NCBI GenBank assembly: GCA_009784235.1
Contig: WRCC01000001.1
Coordinates: 113,506-177,505, forward strand
Source of the DNA: Alphaproteobacteria bacterium
GTDB taxonomy: Bacteria > Pseudomonadota > Alphaproteobacteria > Rs-D84
Direction of reading: 5' to 3'
DNA length: 64,000 bases
Shown here piece by piece: positions 9,040 through 17,598 of the stretch. The position numbers and the translations under genes were made by a program. The stretch's first letter is position 1; every line of letters starts with the position of its first letter. Under the pieces are notes generated by a model that saw nothing but the letters and a program-made list of their open reading frames with translations, was not told the DNA's origin and searched no databases.

Positions 9040-9158
9040 CTACGACCACGATATGTAGACACACGAGCTCGCTTAGGACGACGAAAGAATTTTTTAAAGC
9101 CACCAAAGACTTTACGAGCACGATTAAATGTACGTTTATATTTACGACGAAATGCCAT
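9033..9158 (-). CDS. Small basic DNA-packaging/J (VP8)-like protein, 41 aa
   Basis: Manual translation MAFRRKYKRTFNRARKVFGGFKKFFRRPKRARVSTYRGRRA*; below the ORF-track length cutoff; Arg/Lys-rich like microvirus J proteins. Confidence 0.8.
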   Translation of the reverse strand: MAFRRKYKRTFNRARKVFGGFKKFFRRPKRARVSTYRGRRA

Positions 9159-9172
9159 AACAGACTCCTTTT

Positions 9173-9808
9173 TTAACGGTTATTTATCCACCTAACTATT
9201 CTGTTAGGATGATTCTTATCATCAATAGATTGACGCCAAGAATTAGCTCTTTCACCAGCACGATTAATAGCACCACGAACACTAGAAACAGCACCACGAG
9301 CAATAGACTCATAAGCAGACTCATGAGACTGAGCACCAGGACGGCTTTCTACAACTCCGGCATTGTGAGTAGCAATACGAGCAGCCGCAGAAGCTTCACG
9401 AGTTTGCTCAGCAAGTAACTTATTCTGAGCACCTAAATTACGAGTACTGGCCATAGTATGAGACAATGTAGCCAAATTCATAGCATGATCAAGGGGGTTA
9501 GAACCTTGAACTCCCGGAGCTTCAACTCCAGAACTTCCAGAACTTATTCCACCAAACAGGGGATTAATACCAGCATCTTCAAGACGACCACGTTGATTAA
9601 TCGGATCCGAATACTCTTGCTCACGACGCTCAGCATCTAATTGCTCAGCACGACGAGCTTTATTACCAGTAATAGTCTCATGTATAACACCACCAGGCAT
9701 AACTGACTTAACGGCACTATAACCACCACCAGTGGACATATTAAAGGTCAAATCTTTTGCCCATCTATTCCAAGGATTTTTAAAAACTTTTTTTAAGAAC
9801 TTCACCAA
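9173..9808 (-). CDS. Microvirus DNA pilot protein (VP2)
   Basis: 'EYSDPINQRGRLEDAGINPLFGG' conserved VP2 motif; Gly/Ala/Ser-rich. Confidence 0.85.
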   Translation of the reverse strand: MVKFLKKVFKNPWNRWAKDLTFNMSTGGGYSAVKSVMPGGVIHETITGNKARRAEQLDAERREQEYSDPINQRGRLEDAGINPLFGGISSGSSGVEAPGVQGSNPLDHAMNLATLSHTMASTRNLGAQNKLLAEQTREASAAARIATHNAGVVESRPGAQSHESAYESIARGAVSSVRGAINRAGERANSWRQSIDDKNHPNRIVRWINNR

Positions 9809-9829
9809 TAACTCCGTTTTTTGGTGTCA

Positions 9830-9867
9830 GTCCGCACTGTTACATCAAGAAGAGATACAGTGCGGAC
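9830..9867. promoter_or_regulatory. Intergenic hairpin between VP3-like and VP2 genes
   Basis: Perfect 11-bp stem gtccgcactgt / acagtgcggac, 16-nt loop. Confidence 0.6.
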
Positions 9868-9875
9868 ATTTTTGG

Positions 9876-10430
9876 TCACTCAACTTTGTTATCGTTCGCC
9901 GAAGGTTCATCCATCGGCTTTTTGTCGGCCTTAGCCTTTTGAATTGGCTGGCCGACCTCCGCCTCGGATTCACCATCGGCTTCTTCTACGAAGGAGTGAC
10001 CTCTAGACTCGAGATAGTTTTCAATCATATTCATTCGAATATCATATTGCTCGAGTATATCTTCGGCTTGTTCAATGGACAATCCGGATAGCTCTTCAGG
10101 GGTATATTCTTTGGCATCTTTATCTTCCAAAGAAGTTTGCACCCATTCGGGCAAAGCTACACCATTGTTTATAAGACCATTTACGTCCTTTTTAGACATA
10201 TTATGGATACGAACGCACCTATCTACCATCTGTTGTATTGATTCGCCTGTATCAGGCTCTGTTTCATCAGGAAGAGCATTGTACTCATAACCCAAACTAC
10301 GCATAGTACAACAAGTATTTAAAACTTTAGTATCGTATTGCAGTTTTTCATCCTTGGTGAAACTTTCACCAAGGGGGTCTACACACTGAAATTCAACACA
10401 ATCATAATTAGCTTTATATCTAGAAAACAT
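9876..10430 (-). CDS. Putative microvirus internal scaffolding protein (VP3-like)
   Basis: Position next to the capsid gene, size and acidic C-terminus; sequence similarity not verified. Confidence 0.65.
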   Translation of the reverse strand: MFSRYKANYDCVEFQCVDPLGESFTKDEKLQYDTKVLNTCCTMRSLGYEYNALPDETEPDTGESIQQMVDRCVRIHNMSKKDVNGLINNGVALPEWVQTSLEDKDAKEYTPEELSGLSIEQAEDILEQYDIRMNMIENYLESRGHSFVEEADGESEAEVGQPIQKAKADKKPMDEPSANDNKVE

Positions 10431-10441
10431 AACAAACTCCT

Positions 10442-12031
10442 TTAAGCATGATCTATACGACCAGACGTTCCACGTTTAGGCATTGGACGCAAAGCTTTAA
10501 TGTGATGCATCATTTCAACTACCCAAGGTGACTGATCAGTTATCTTAAATGGACGACCACCGGGACGACACTGAATAAAATCAGAATTAAGTGATTGCTC
10601 ATTAGAAAAAACACGCTGCCATGCAAAAAAATCAAGATTAGTCTTAACAAGTCCATGAACAGAAGGGAGAATATGACGATACTCATCCCAAACGTCTTGA
10701 TAACCAAACACAGCATTAGGGTTACGACCTTGAGTTGCATCTACTTCATATTTATAAACAGGCTGTTGAGATAAATGAGCAAAGACAGGAATATAATGGT
10801 CAAATCGAGTCAACTTTGTAAAATGACGAGATAATGACTGTTGATACTGTCCTTTCGGGCGAATATATATAAATCCTAAGACCCATCCGTCTTCAACAAA
10901 AGACTTAGTAAATTCATGGGTCTCTTGAGCAGTAAATCCATGACCACCAAGTTGTCCAAGGGGTTGGTCACCAGAAGTTTCAGAAGTCTGCAGTACTTCA
11001 CGGAAAATAACAGGAGATTGACCACCACCAAGAAATTCAGCACGCTGTAAACGACTATCAGGGGGAATAACATTAAACAAATTACGCAAATGCTCTGTAT
11101 AACGGTTACCACCGTCCATATTTATTTCAAACAATAACTGAGTCTGAAAACCTTGACGAACATCCGGCACAGGAATACCGGCCGCAAGAGAAGTCTTAGC
11201 AACCAAATTCAAAGGTTTAACACCTGTAGGAGCCGCAGTAGCATTAGCAGTAGTACCAACAATACCAGTAGTACTCACACCAAGAACTTGATTCTGAGCA
11301 GGAAATGAACCATTAAAATAAGCCATACGCAAAACTTCATTAGCAGTAATAGAGTTATCTGTAGGACTAGTCACAACTGGAGAATCGCCAATAAGGGGAA
11401 TAGTAACAACTGGACCTTTTTGACGCTGTTGAACAGAAGAAGTTAAATAATCTCTGCCCCAATTTACACGGGGCATACCACCTCTAGAAGTGGGCAAATC
11501 ACCAAAGTAATCTCTCCACCAATTTAAATTAACTTGATTACCAGACGTACGCGGATAATCGACTTCAGGTTGTATATTTTGATCACGTATCCAATCAGAC
11601 CAAACTTTAGCAATAGCACGCAAAGGCTCTTCAGTAACAGCAATACCACGAAAATCTAAAGGAAAGCCAATATAATCCAAAATAGATTCAGCCTGAGCAG
11701 TGCCGGCATAAACATGACTCGGGGCAGTAGGGGGAGTAATATTATCAACAGACAAATCACGACCATCTTTAGCTCCTGTAATCATGGTTTCCCAATCATC
11801 AAACAATAAACGATTAGGTACAAAGAAATAACGAGTATAAGCTTTTACTTGATGCATAAGCGGAAATAAGGGAACATTATAAGCACGAACAACCATACGA
11901 GTCTTAACATTCCAAACATCACCGGGTAAAACACGTTGTACAAGCATAGGATTAAAAGTACCTGTATCCATAGTAAAAACACGGGGATGACTTAAATTAA
12001 ATAAATTACGACGGTTATTTTTTACTCTCAT
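10442..12031 (-). CDS. Microvirus major capsid protein (VP1)
   Basis: 'NLSHPRVFTMDTGTFNPMLVQRVLPGDVWNVKTRMVVRAYNVPLFPLMHQVKAYTRYFFVPNRLLFDDWETMITG' typical of Microviridae MCP (F/VP1). Confidence 0.95.
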   Translation of the reverse strand: MRVKNNRRNLFNLSHPRVFTMDTGTFNPMLVQRVLPGDVWNVKTRMVVRAYNVPLFPLMHQVKAYTRYFFVPNRLLFDDWETMITGAKDGRDLSVDNITPPTAPSHVYAGTAQAESILDYIGFPLDFRGIAVTEEPLRAIAKVWSDWIRDQNIQPEVDYPRTSGNQVNLNWWRDYFGDLPTSRGGMPRVNWGRDYLTSSVQQRQKGPVVTIPLIGDSPVVTSPTDNSITANEVLRMAYFNGSFPAQNQVLGVSTTGIVGTTANATAAPTGVKPLNLVAKTSLAAGIPVPDVRQGFQTQLLFEINMDGGNRYTEHLRNLFNVIPPDSRLQRAEFLGGGQSPVIFREVLQTSETSGDQPLGQLGGHGFTAQETHEFTKSFVEDGWVLGFIYIRPKGQYQQSLSRHFTKLTRFDHYIPVFAHLSQQPVYKYEVDATQGRNPNAVFGYQDVWDEYRHILPSVHGLVKTNLDFFAWQRVFSNEQSLNSDFIQCRPGGRPFKITDQSPWVVEMMHHIKALRPMPKRGTSGRIDHA

Positions 12032-12075
12032 ATCAAGCTCCTATATCAAACTCAATGCAGTACCTAAGCCTGCAA

Positions 12076-12104
12076 GAAAAGCAGTCCCATATTTCAGGAC
12101 TGCT
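12076..12104 (-). terminator. Rho-independent terminator inside the prophage, between the 106-aa ORF and VP1
   Basis: Minus strand gcagtcctgaaatatgggactgcttttctt. Confidence 0.65.
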
Positions 12105-12113
12105 GTAAATATT

Positions 12114-12434
12114 TTAATCATCTTCATTCTCCGGCATATCATCTGTAGTCGAAACACAGAAATTTTCACAAATACGCATATCAAACTCAAACAATTTATC
12201 TTCATCTAATTTATAATCATCAACTTTAACAGCTAACAATTCCTTAAACTTTTTAATAACTTCATCATAATTAAATTCTTCACAATCTTGGATATAAGAA
12301 TACAGCATCCGAGAAACAGAATTCATAAAAGCAGTAGATATAAATTCAGCAGTAAAAGTAGCAGAGAGAGAACCCAACTTTTTTTGATTCATACCGGCAC
12401 GAAGTTTCAAAAGAGAAGATTTTTTCATATTCAT
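12114..12434 (-). CDS. Uncharacterised prophage protein (106 aa), possible VP5-position gene
   Basis: Within dif-bounded element, SD aaggag upstream of ATG; acidic C-terminus; no family recognised. Confidence 0.65.
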   Translation of the reverse strand: MNMKKSSLLKLRAGMNQKKLGSLSATFTAEFISTAFMNSVSRMLYSYIQDCEEFNYDEVIKKFKELLAVKVDDYKLDEDKLFEFDMRICENFCVSTTDDMPENEDD

Positions 12435-12476
12435 TATAACACTCCTTGTGTTTTGACAATTATTAATATTAAGAAT

Positions 12477-12499
12477 AAAGGCGCATAATATATATTATG
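12477..12499 (+). repeat. Right att: dif-like XerC/XerD site (direct repeat copy 2)
   Basis: aaaggcgcataatatatattatg; arms AAGGCGCATAA / TATATA / TTATGTATAGT. Confidence 0.85.
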
Positions 12500-12510
12500 T
12501 ATAGTTCAAG

Positions 12511-12561
12511 ATGTATAGTGGCACATATTGGCAAAATTTGCCAATATGTGCCACTATACAT
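12511..12561. repeat. Perfect palindrome, 25-bp arms around a single central A
   Basis: atgtatagtggcacatattggcaaa-a-tttgccaatatgtgccactatacat. Confidence 0.95.
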
Positions 12562-12815
12562 CGCGTGCCGCAAACATATACATAATATATAAATAATTTA
12601 CTTCAAATTATGTTCGGAATAGATTGAATATTCATAATAATTTTAATTTATTAAATCAGTCTGAGAAATAAAAACTACGGTTTTGGGATTTGTGGAAGGC
12701 AAGCTTTGAGACGACAATCACCCCGCTTTCATCATTCTTATAACCTCACGGCTTATTTTGCGGTTTCTTGCAGGATTGCTATTGACGGCTTTGGTTTTAT
12801 TGGTATTATAAAAGA

Positions 12816-13319
12816 ATGAAAAATTTAGAATTAGAAAAAGACCCCATTGCAATTGCTCTACAAACCTTGTCTTCTGAGGACATTGTAGCCAATTTCAATG
12901 AAATACTAAAAACAGCTTTTTATCCCAATATTCATGTCGGAAAAGTTTGCCGAATTTATCATGCAATACTAATTATTGAGCAAGCAAAAGGGTATCTGGA
13001 AGCACCGCAAATTTTACGGTTATGTAAAGAAATTGGGTGGGATTGGCGTGTATGTAAAATACTTTTACAATCTGCTAATCTAAATGCAAAATTAAATACA
13101 AGGCAGCGTATATTTTTGATTAAAAAAGCGCATTGTACTTTTAATTCATCGTTATCATTTAATAAAATGTTTGCACACGGCATTTATAATTATCAAGAAC
13201 AAATTATCAAAAAATTTAATTATCATAATCAGCCCGCAGATATTAAAATGCAGGTTTTGAATTCAGCGCAGAGATTAGTTTCGTTTAAAATTAATTGCCA
13301 TAAACAAGGTTCTTTATGA
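12816..13319 (+). CDS. Hypothetical protein, AT-rich, of unknown function
   Basis: 167-aa intact ORF in visibly AT-rich sequence; no recognised domain. Confidence 0.55.
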   Translation: MKNLELEKDPIAIALQTLSSEDIVANFNEILKTAFYPNIHVGKVCRIYHAILIIEQAKGYLEAPQILRLCKEIGWDWRVCKILLQSANLNAKLNTRQRIFLIKKAHCTFNSSLSFNKMFAHGIYNYQEQIIKKFNYHNQPADIKMQVLNSAQRLVSFKINCHKQGSL

Positions 13320-13320
13320 C

Positions 13321-13845
13321 CTATTCTGGCTTGTCCATTGGTGTTGGCGTTGTGGCGGCCAAGCTTTTCATTAAATCAAGTATCATCCGGCGTTTGTCAT
13401 CAGTTGGCAATTTCCAGTACAAATTCACAAGTTGAAGCGATTCATTGTTGCCCAGGGGGTCGTTTGGTGATGGTTCGGCGACTTTGTGAATCTTGGTTTT
13501 GCCACCAGTGTCGGTTTGGGATATATTTGGATGTCGCGCATGTTGATGTGGCAGTCCGCTGAAAAAGAATGCAACCGGCGCGTCCAGCGCGATACCAATT
13601 TGAAACAAGCGCGATGCAGACACCCGATTACCGGCTTTTTCATATTTTTGCATCTGTTGGAATGTTATGCCGCATTTATCGGCCAAGACTTTCTGAGTAA
13701 TGCCAAGCATATTGCGGCGTAATTGAATACGCTGGCCGATATAGGAATCAACCGCAGTCGGAATAGAATTGTTAACAGAATTGTTAACGATAGCGGCGGA
13801 ATTCTTGTTGCTGGGCAAGATTCTGTCTTTGGTCATCGTTGGCAT
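13321..13845 (-). CDS. XRE-family helix-turn-helix transcriptional regulator
   Basis: 'IGQRIQLRRNMLGITQKVLADKCGITFQQMQKYEKAGNRVSASRLFQIGIAL' HTH_3. Confidence 0.9.
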   Translation of the reverse strand: MPTMTKDRILPSNKNSAAIVNNSVNNSIPTAVDSYIGQRIQLRRNMLGITQKVLADKCGITFQQMQKYEKAGNRVSASRLFQIGIALDAPVAFFFSGLPHQHARHPNISQTDTGGKTKIHKVAEPSPNDPLGNNESLQLVNLYWKLPTDDKRRMILDLMKSLAATTPTPMDKPE

Positions 13846-13913
13846 GATACGCCTTTTTAATAATTTTGCAAGAGAAAAAGGATAAATATCCCATTATCCA
13901 ATAGATTTTCTTG

Positions 13914-13996
13914 AAAAAAACAGGACGACCCGGATGTCTGATGCTGGATTGCTGGTTTCCCCCTGGCCCGCTGGCACTGAATGCCGTCCGTCCTGT
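13914..13996 (-). ncRNA. ffs: 4.5S / bacterial signal recognition particle RNA
   Basis: Minus strand caggacggac...GGCCAGGGGGAAACCAGCAATCC...gtcgtcctg + T7: terminal stem, SRP domain IV symmetric loop CAGG/AGCA with GAAA tetraloop, U-tract; upstream ttgact...tatatt promoter-like. Confidence 0.85.
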
Positions 13997-14043
13997 GACA
14001 ATAATATATATTTATTTAATGGAAAGTCAAGATGTGAAAATTC

Positions 14044-15075
14044 TCAGAGCTCTGTTAATGGCCAACGCGGCCGTGGCGCAACCGGTTCGCGGACAATATT
14101 TCCAGCAATATAATTTTCAATTCCGGCCCACGCAATCATTGCACCATTATCAGTGCATAAATTCAATGGTGGCGCAGCGTATTGCATGCCATTGTCGGTC
14201 GCCATTTGTTCCAGGCATGTGCGAATCGCCAAATTTTTTGCAACACCGCCCGCAACAACCAATGTCTTTGGCGCGGCCGCAATAACACGTTCGTCACGCA
14301 ATGCATTTTTCATACGATTTATTACAACATCCACAACCGCAGATTGGAACGATGCACAGAAATCATTTATAAATGATTTTTCACATATATTTTTTTCTTT
14401 ATCCAACATCGTTCGCGCCGCGGTTTTTATACCGCTGAACGAAAAGTTACACCCCGGCTTATCGCATAATGGTCGCGGGAATTTGAATCTTGTACCATCG
14501 CCCTGCTCTGCATGTTTATCAATAATCGGTCCGCCGGGGTATCCCAGTCCCAGCATCTTTGCAACTTTGTCGAATGCTTCGCCCGCGCTGTCGTCCAATG
14601 TTTGTCCGATTAATTCATATTTTCCGACGCCGTCCACCAATAAAATTTGTGTATGTCCACCAGATACCAGCAATAGTAAAAATGGAAATGGGACATCGTT
14701 TGCCAATCGTGGCACCAATGCATGTCCTTCCAGATGATTTACCGCGACCAATGGTTTTCCGGTTGATTGAGCAATTCCGACCGCGCCCATCCATCCGACC
14801 AATACACCACCAATCAGACCGGGACCGGCGGTCGCTGCAATTACATCAATGTCATCAATTGTTTTTTTCGCGTCCGATAATGCGCGACGAACAACATCTT
14901 CGAATGCCAATATATGTGCGCGTGCGGCCAGTTCTGGCACAACGCCACCGAATTTTTGATGTTGTGGGATTTGCGAATAAATTATATGCGATAAAATATT
15001 GCGGTCGCTGTCCACGACAGCCGTGGACGTTTCATCGCATGAAGATTCAATACCAAGACATAAAATTTTTTGCAT
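14044..15075 (-). CDS. tsaD: tRNA N6-adenosine threonylcarbamoyltransferase
   Basis: 'ILCLGIESSCDETSTAVVDSDRNILSHIIYSQ...GGVVPELAARAHI...VSGGHTQILL' Kae1/TsaD motifs; start trimmed to MQKIL. Confidence 0.95.
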   Translation of the reverse strand: MQKILCLGIESSCDETSTAVVDSDRNILSHIIYSQIPQHQKFGGVVPELAARAHILAFEDVVRRALSDAKKTIDDIDVIAATAGPGLIGGVLVGWMGAVGIAQSTGKPLVAVNHLEGHALVPRLANDVPFPFLLLLVSGGHTQILLVDGVGKYELIGQTLDDSAGEAFDKVAKMLGLGYPGGPIIDKHAEQGDGTRFKFPRPLCDKPGCNFSFSGIKTAARTMLDKEKNICEKSFINDFCASFQSAVVDVVINRMKNALRDERVIAAAPKTLVVAGGVAKNLAIRTCLEQMATDNGMQYAAPPLNLCTDNGAMIAWAGIENYIAGNIVREPVAPRPRWPLTEL

Positions 15076-15076
15076 A

Positions 15077-15385
15077 TTATTGTGCGTCACGCAGTGCGAT
15101 TCCAACGGCGCAAAGCGATGCGGCGTCGCGAATTTTAAAGCGCCCAGAATCTGGCAAGGATGCCATTTTTGTTATGCATCCGGACATCAATTCAGCGGTT
15201 TCAGCCGACCCGCCCATGATTTCAGCAGTCGCCAACCGACGCGATTCGGATGCGGTTGTCCAATTGCGCAAATCGCCATCTTCCAGATTTTGTTGCGCGC
15301 GCAGCGTTACAAAAAATATCATCACAACCAAACAGATTGCGCAAATTCCGATGATTAATTTCAAGTTTGATTTTATAAAATTCAT
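15077..15385 (-). CDS. Hypothetical single-TM protein
   Basis: N-terminal TM segment; abuts tsaD. Confidence 0.55.
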   Translation of the reverse strand: MNFIKSNLKLIIGICAICLVVMIFFVTLRAQQNLEDGDLRNWTTASESRRLATAEIMGGSAETAELMSGCITKMASLPDSGRFKIRDAASLCAVGIALRDAQ

Positions 15386-15406
15386 TAGCGCGCCTTTTTC
15401 TTGATT

Positions 15407-15631
15407 TTATCTTATTCCCTGCATGTTCAGGCGGGAATAAAAATTGTTCACAGCCATGGTTGCAGAGATTTTGAACTTTGGTGAATCTGGATTAAGACTT
15501 TCTATATTGGCCATATCAAGTTCAAATTTTGTAATGATATCCTGTGCAACTGCTATCTTTCTAAGTTGTTCAACTGTGTTTTTTGCAGCGGCAATTTTAT
15601 CTTTCACGCTGTTAATATTTACATTTTCCAT
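15407..15631 (-). CDS. Small hypothetical (coiled-coil) protein
   Basis: 74-aa ORF overlapping start/stop with the DUF2155 gene. Confidence 0.5.
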   Translation of the reverse strand: MENVNINSVKDKIAAAKNTVEQLRKIAVAQDIITKFELDMANIESLNPDSPKFKISATMAVNNFYSRLNMQGIR

Positions 15632-15981
15632 TATTCACACCTCAGCAGCCATAAATCAAAATCCGCATCTTGCATCGGGTTTTCGCCGGGTTCGGATGCA
15701 GTCATCCAACCGCTGAAAATTCGTGCGTTTTGCGGCGATTTCCATATTTGAACAAAGGCAAAATAATCCAGCGCGGCGTATGGTTCTGATTGCTTGCAAT
15801 CACGTACCAATATTTTTAATTTATCAAATTCAGTATCAATGCCAACTGGAATATTCACCATTTGCGCGCGTCCAGCGGCTTTGTTCATAATCCGCACAAC
15901 GGCGGTTTCGCGATTGATATATTCGTTTGCGTTCGCAGCCGAAAAAATAAATATTGAAAAGATTAAAAGTAATTTTTTCAT
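15631..15981 (-). CDS. DUF2155 domain periplasmic protein
   Basis: 'AVVRIMNKAAGRAQMVNIPVGIDTEFDKLKILVRDCK...RIFSGWMTASEPGENPMQDADFDLWLLRC'. Confidence 0.85.
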   Translation of the reverse strand: MKKLLLIFSIFIFSAANANEYINRETAVVRIMNKAAGRAQMVNIPVGIDTEFDKLKILVRDCKQSEPYAALDYFAFVQIWKSPQNARIFSGWMTASEPGENPMQDADFDLWLLRCE

Positions 15982-15989
15982 CTAATAAT

Positions 15990-16013
15990 TTGGGGCGTAT
16001 TGCATACGCCCCC
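15990..16013. terminator. Hairpin terminator-like element
   Basis: ggggcgtattgcatacgcccc between rplS and the DUF2155 gene. Confidence 0.5.
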
Positions 16014-16020
16014 CATGATA

Positions 16021-16416
16021 TTACTGTGCTTTTGCTGCTTTTTCTGCAGCTGTTGCGCCCAGGTCTTCAACGATACGTGCTTTCTTGCCAGACAATCCAC
16101 GCAAGAAGAATAATTTCGCGCGGCGAACTTTACCGATGCGGACTTTTTCGATTTTTTCAATTGCTGGTGAATACAGCGGGAATTTGCGTTCTACGCCGAC
16201 ACCATGTGATTCTTTGCGTACAGTAAATGATGCGTTTGCGCCGGCACCACCGCGTTCGATTACAACACCCTCGAACAATTGGGTGCGGAATTTATCGCCG
16301 TCTTTAATTTTAACGCCGATGCGAATGGTATCACCTGCTTTGAAATTCGGAATGGTTTTTCCGTTGGCCAATTTTTCAATCTGTGCTTTTTCTATTTTTT
16401 TAATCAAGTTTGTCAT
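16021..16416 (-). CDS. rplS: 50S ribosomal protein L19
   Basis: '[71 protein letters not shown]'. Confidence 0.97.
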   Translation of the reverse strand: MTNLIKKIEKAQIEKLANGKTIPNFKAGDTIRIGVKIKDGDKFRTQLFEGVVIERGGAGANASFTVRKESHGVGVERKFPLYSPAIEKIEKVRIGKVRRAKLFFLRGLSGKKARIVEDLGATAAEKAAKAQ

Positions 16417-17110
16417 TTTTTTTTGCCTTTATTATGTCGGGTCGGCGTTCTTTTGTTATCGCCTCCGACTGTTCTTTCCGCCACCGTTCGATATTGCCGT
16501 GGTGACCAGACAACAGGACTTCTGGGACATTGCGTCCACGCCATGTTGACGGGCGGGTGTATAACGGCCATTCCAACCCCCCGATTTCAAAACTTTCATT
16601 CGCGATTGATTCTGGCGAATGGACCACATTATCCACCAGACGGACCATGCTGTCAACAAAAACCTGAGCCGCCAATTCCCCACCAGACAAAATATAATCG
16701 CCGATAGAAATTTCCACCATATCGTATTCTTCGATAACGCGTTGATCAATGCCTTCGTATCGACCGCATAAGAGCGTGAAGCGTGAGGCGTGAGGCGTAA
16801 GGTTATTTGTAAATTCCCGCACCAACTTCTGGTCCAGCACCCTGCCCCGTGGGGAAAAATAGATTATTTGCCCGCGTTTGTCGATTGGAATTGAATCGAT
16901 TGCAGCAGCGATTACGTCTGGTTTCATAACCATCCCAGCGCCACCACCGAATTGTGTATCATCCACCGAACCATAATTATCCGTCGCAAAATCCCGAATA
17001 TTTATCACGTCAAACGACCATGCACCTGATTCCAGCCCGCGACCAATAACCCCACCGCCCAGCGTCCCAGGAAACATTTCCGGAAAAATAGTCAGGATAT
17101 TAAAGTGCAT
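16400..17110 (-). CDS. trmD: tRNA (guanine-N1)-methyltransferase
   Basis: '[13 protein letters not shown]...[12 protein letters not shown]...[13 protein letters not shown]...[13 protein letters not shown]'. Confidence 0.97.
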   Translation of the reverse strand: MHFNILTIFPEMFPGTLGGGVIGRGLESGAWSFDVINIRDFATDNYGSVDDTQFGGGAGMVMKPDVIAAAIDSIPIDKRGQIIYFSPRGRVLDQKLVREFTNNLTPHASRFTLLCGRYEGIDQRVIEEYDMVEISIGDYILSGGELAAQVFVDSMVRLVDNVVHSPESIANESFEIGGLEWPLYTRPSTWRGRNVPEVLLSGHHGNIERWRKEQSEAITKERRPDIIKAKKNDKLD

Positions 17111-17541
17111 CAGAATGTAATTTTGTTATTTACCAAATCAACTTTTGCGCCGGCAAATGATACCATTTCGCCGTTGGATAATTCCAAAATATCGCCTGCA
17201 CCGTAATTCTGTACGGCTACAACAGTGTTCGCGCCAACGCGCATTCCAATCAAATCCGTGGCGTAATATTCATCGTTTGCCAATTGCGGCAAATCGTCAC
17301 GATTTATAAATAATTCCGTGTTGCGCAGGGATTCCGCTGCATTACGGTCATTGATACCGTCGATTTTTGCAATAATTACACTGGAACTGGGCAATGCGCG
17401 AATAAATTTCAAATTTTGATTTTCGATTTTTAAATTTTGGAAATCAGTTGGGTTTTGTGTGTACGTTTGCACACGAACTTCGCCGTGCAGTCCCTGCGCA
17501 CCGACGATTTTTCCAACCAAGATTTTGTTGTTTTCGGACAT
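17110..17541 (-). CDS. rimM: Ribosome maturation factor RimM
   Basis: 'ILVGKIVGAQGLHGEVRVQTYT...LINRDDLPQLANDEYYATDLIGMRV'. Confidence 0.9.
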   Translation of the reverse strand: MSENNKILVGKIVGAQGLHGEVRVQTYTQNPTDFQNLKIENQNLKFIRALPSSSVIIAKIDGINDRNAAESLRNTELFINRDDLPQLANDEYYATDLIGMRVGANTVVAVQNYGAGDILELSNGEMVSFAGAKVDLVNNKITF

Positions 17542-17598
17542 AGAGGAAAATTTATCATAAAATACGGAAAAGTCAATAAATTGTGGGGGCATTAATTA

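Larger units (their letters stand above)
8136..12499 (-). mobile_element. Integrated Microviridae (gokushovirus-like) prophage, unit length 4341 bp
   Basis: VP1, VP2, VP3-like, VP4 and J-like genes, all minus strand, bounded by 23-bp perfect direct repeat of dif architecture. Confidence 0.92.

Noticed and set aside
10876-11112. Alternative-frame ORFs inside VP1 (also 10540-10740)
   Set aside because: Short, low-complexity Leu/Val-rich translations; no start-site evidence. Kept only the longer VP4-nested ORF as a tentative finding.
13321-13845. XRE regulator considered as the prophage repressor
   Set aside because: Lies outside the dif repeats and about 0.8 kb from the right junction with its own convergent neighbour; no operator-like link to the phage.
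14559-15404. 281-aa ORF antisense to tsaD
   Set aside because: Lies wholly opposite conserved tsaD and its upstream gene; translation shows no domain.
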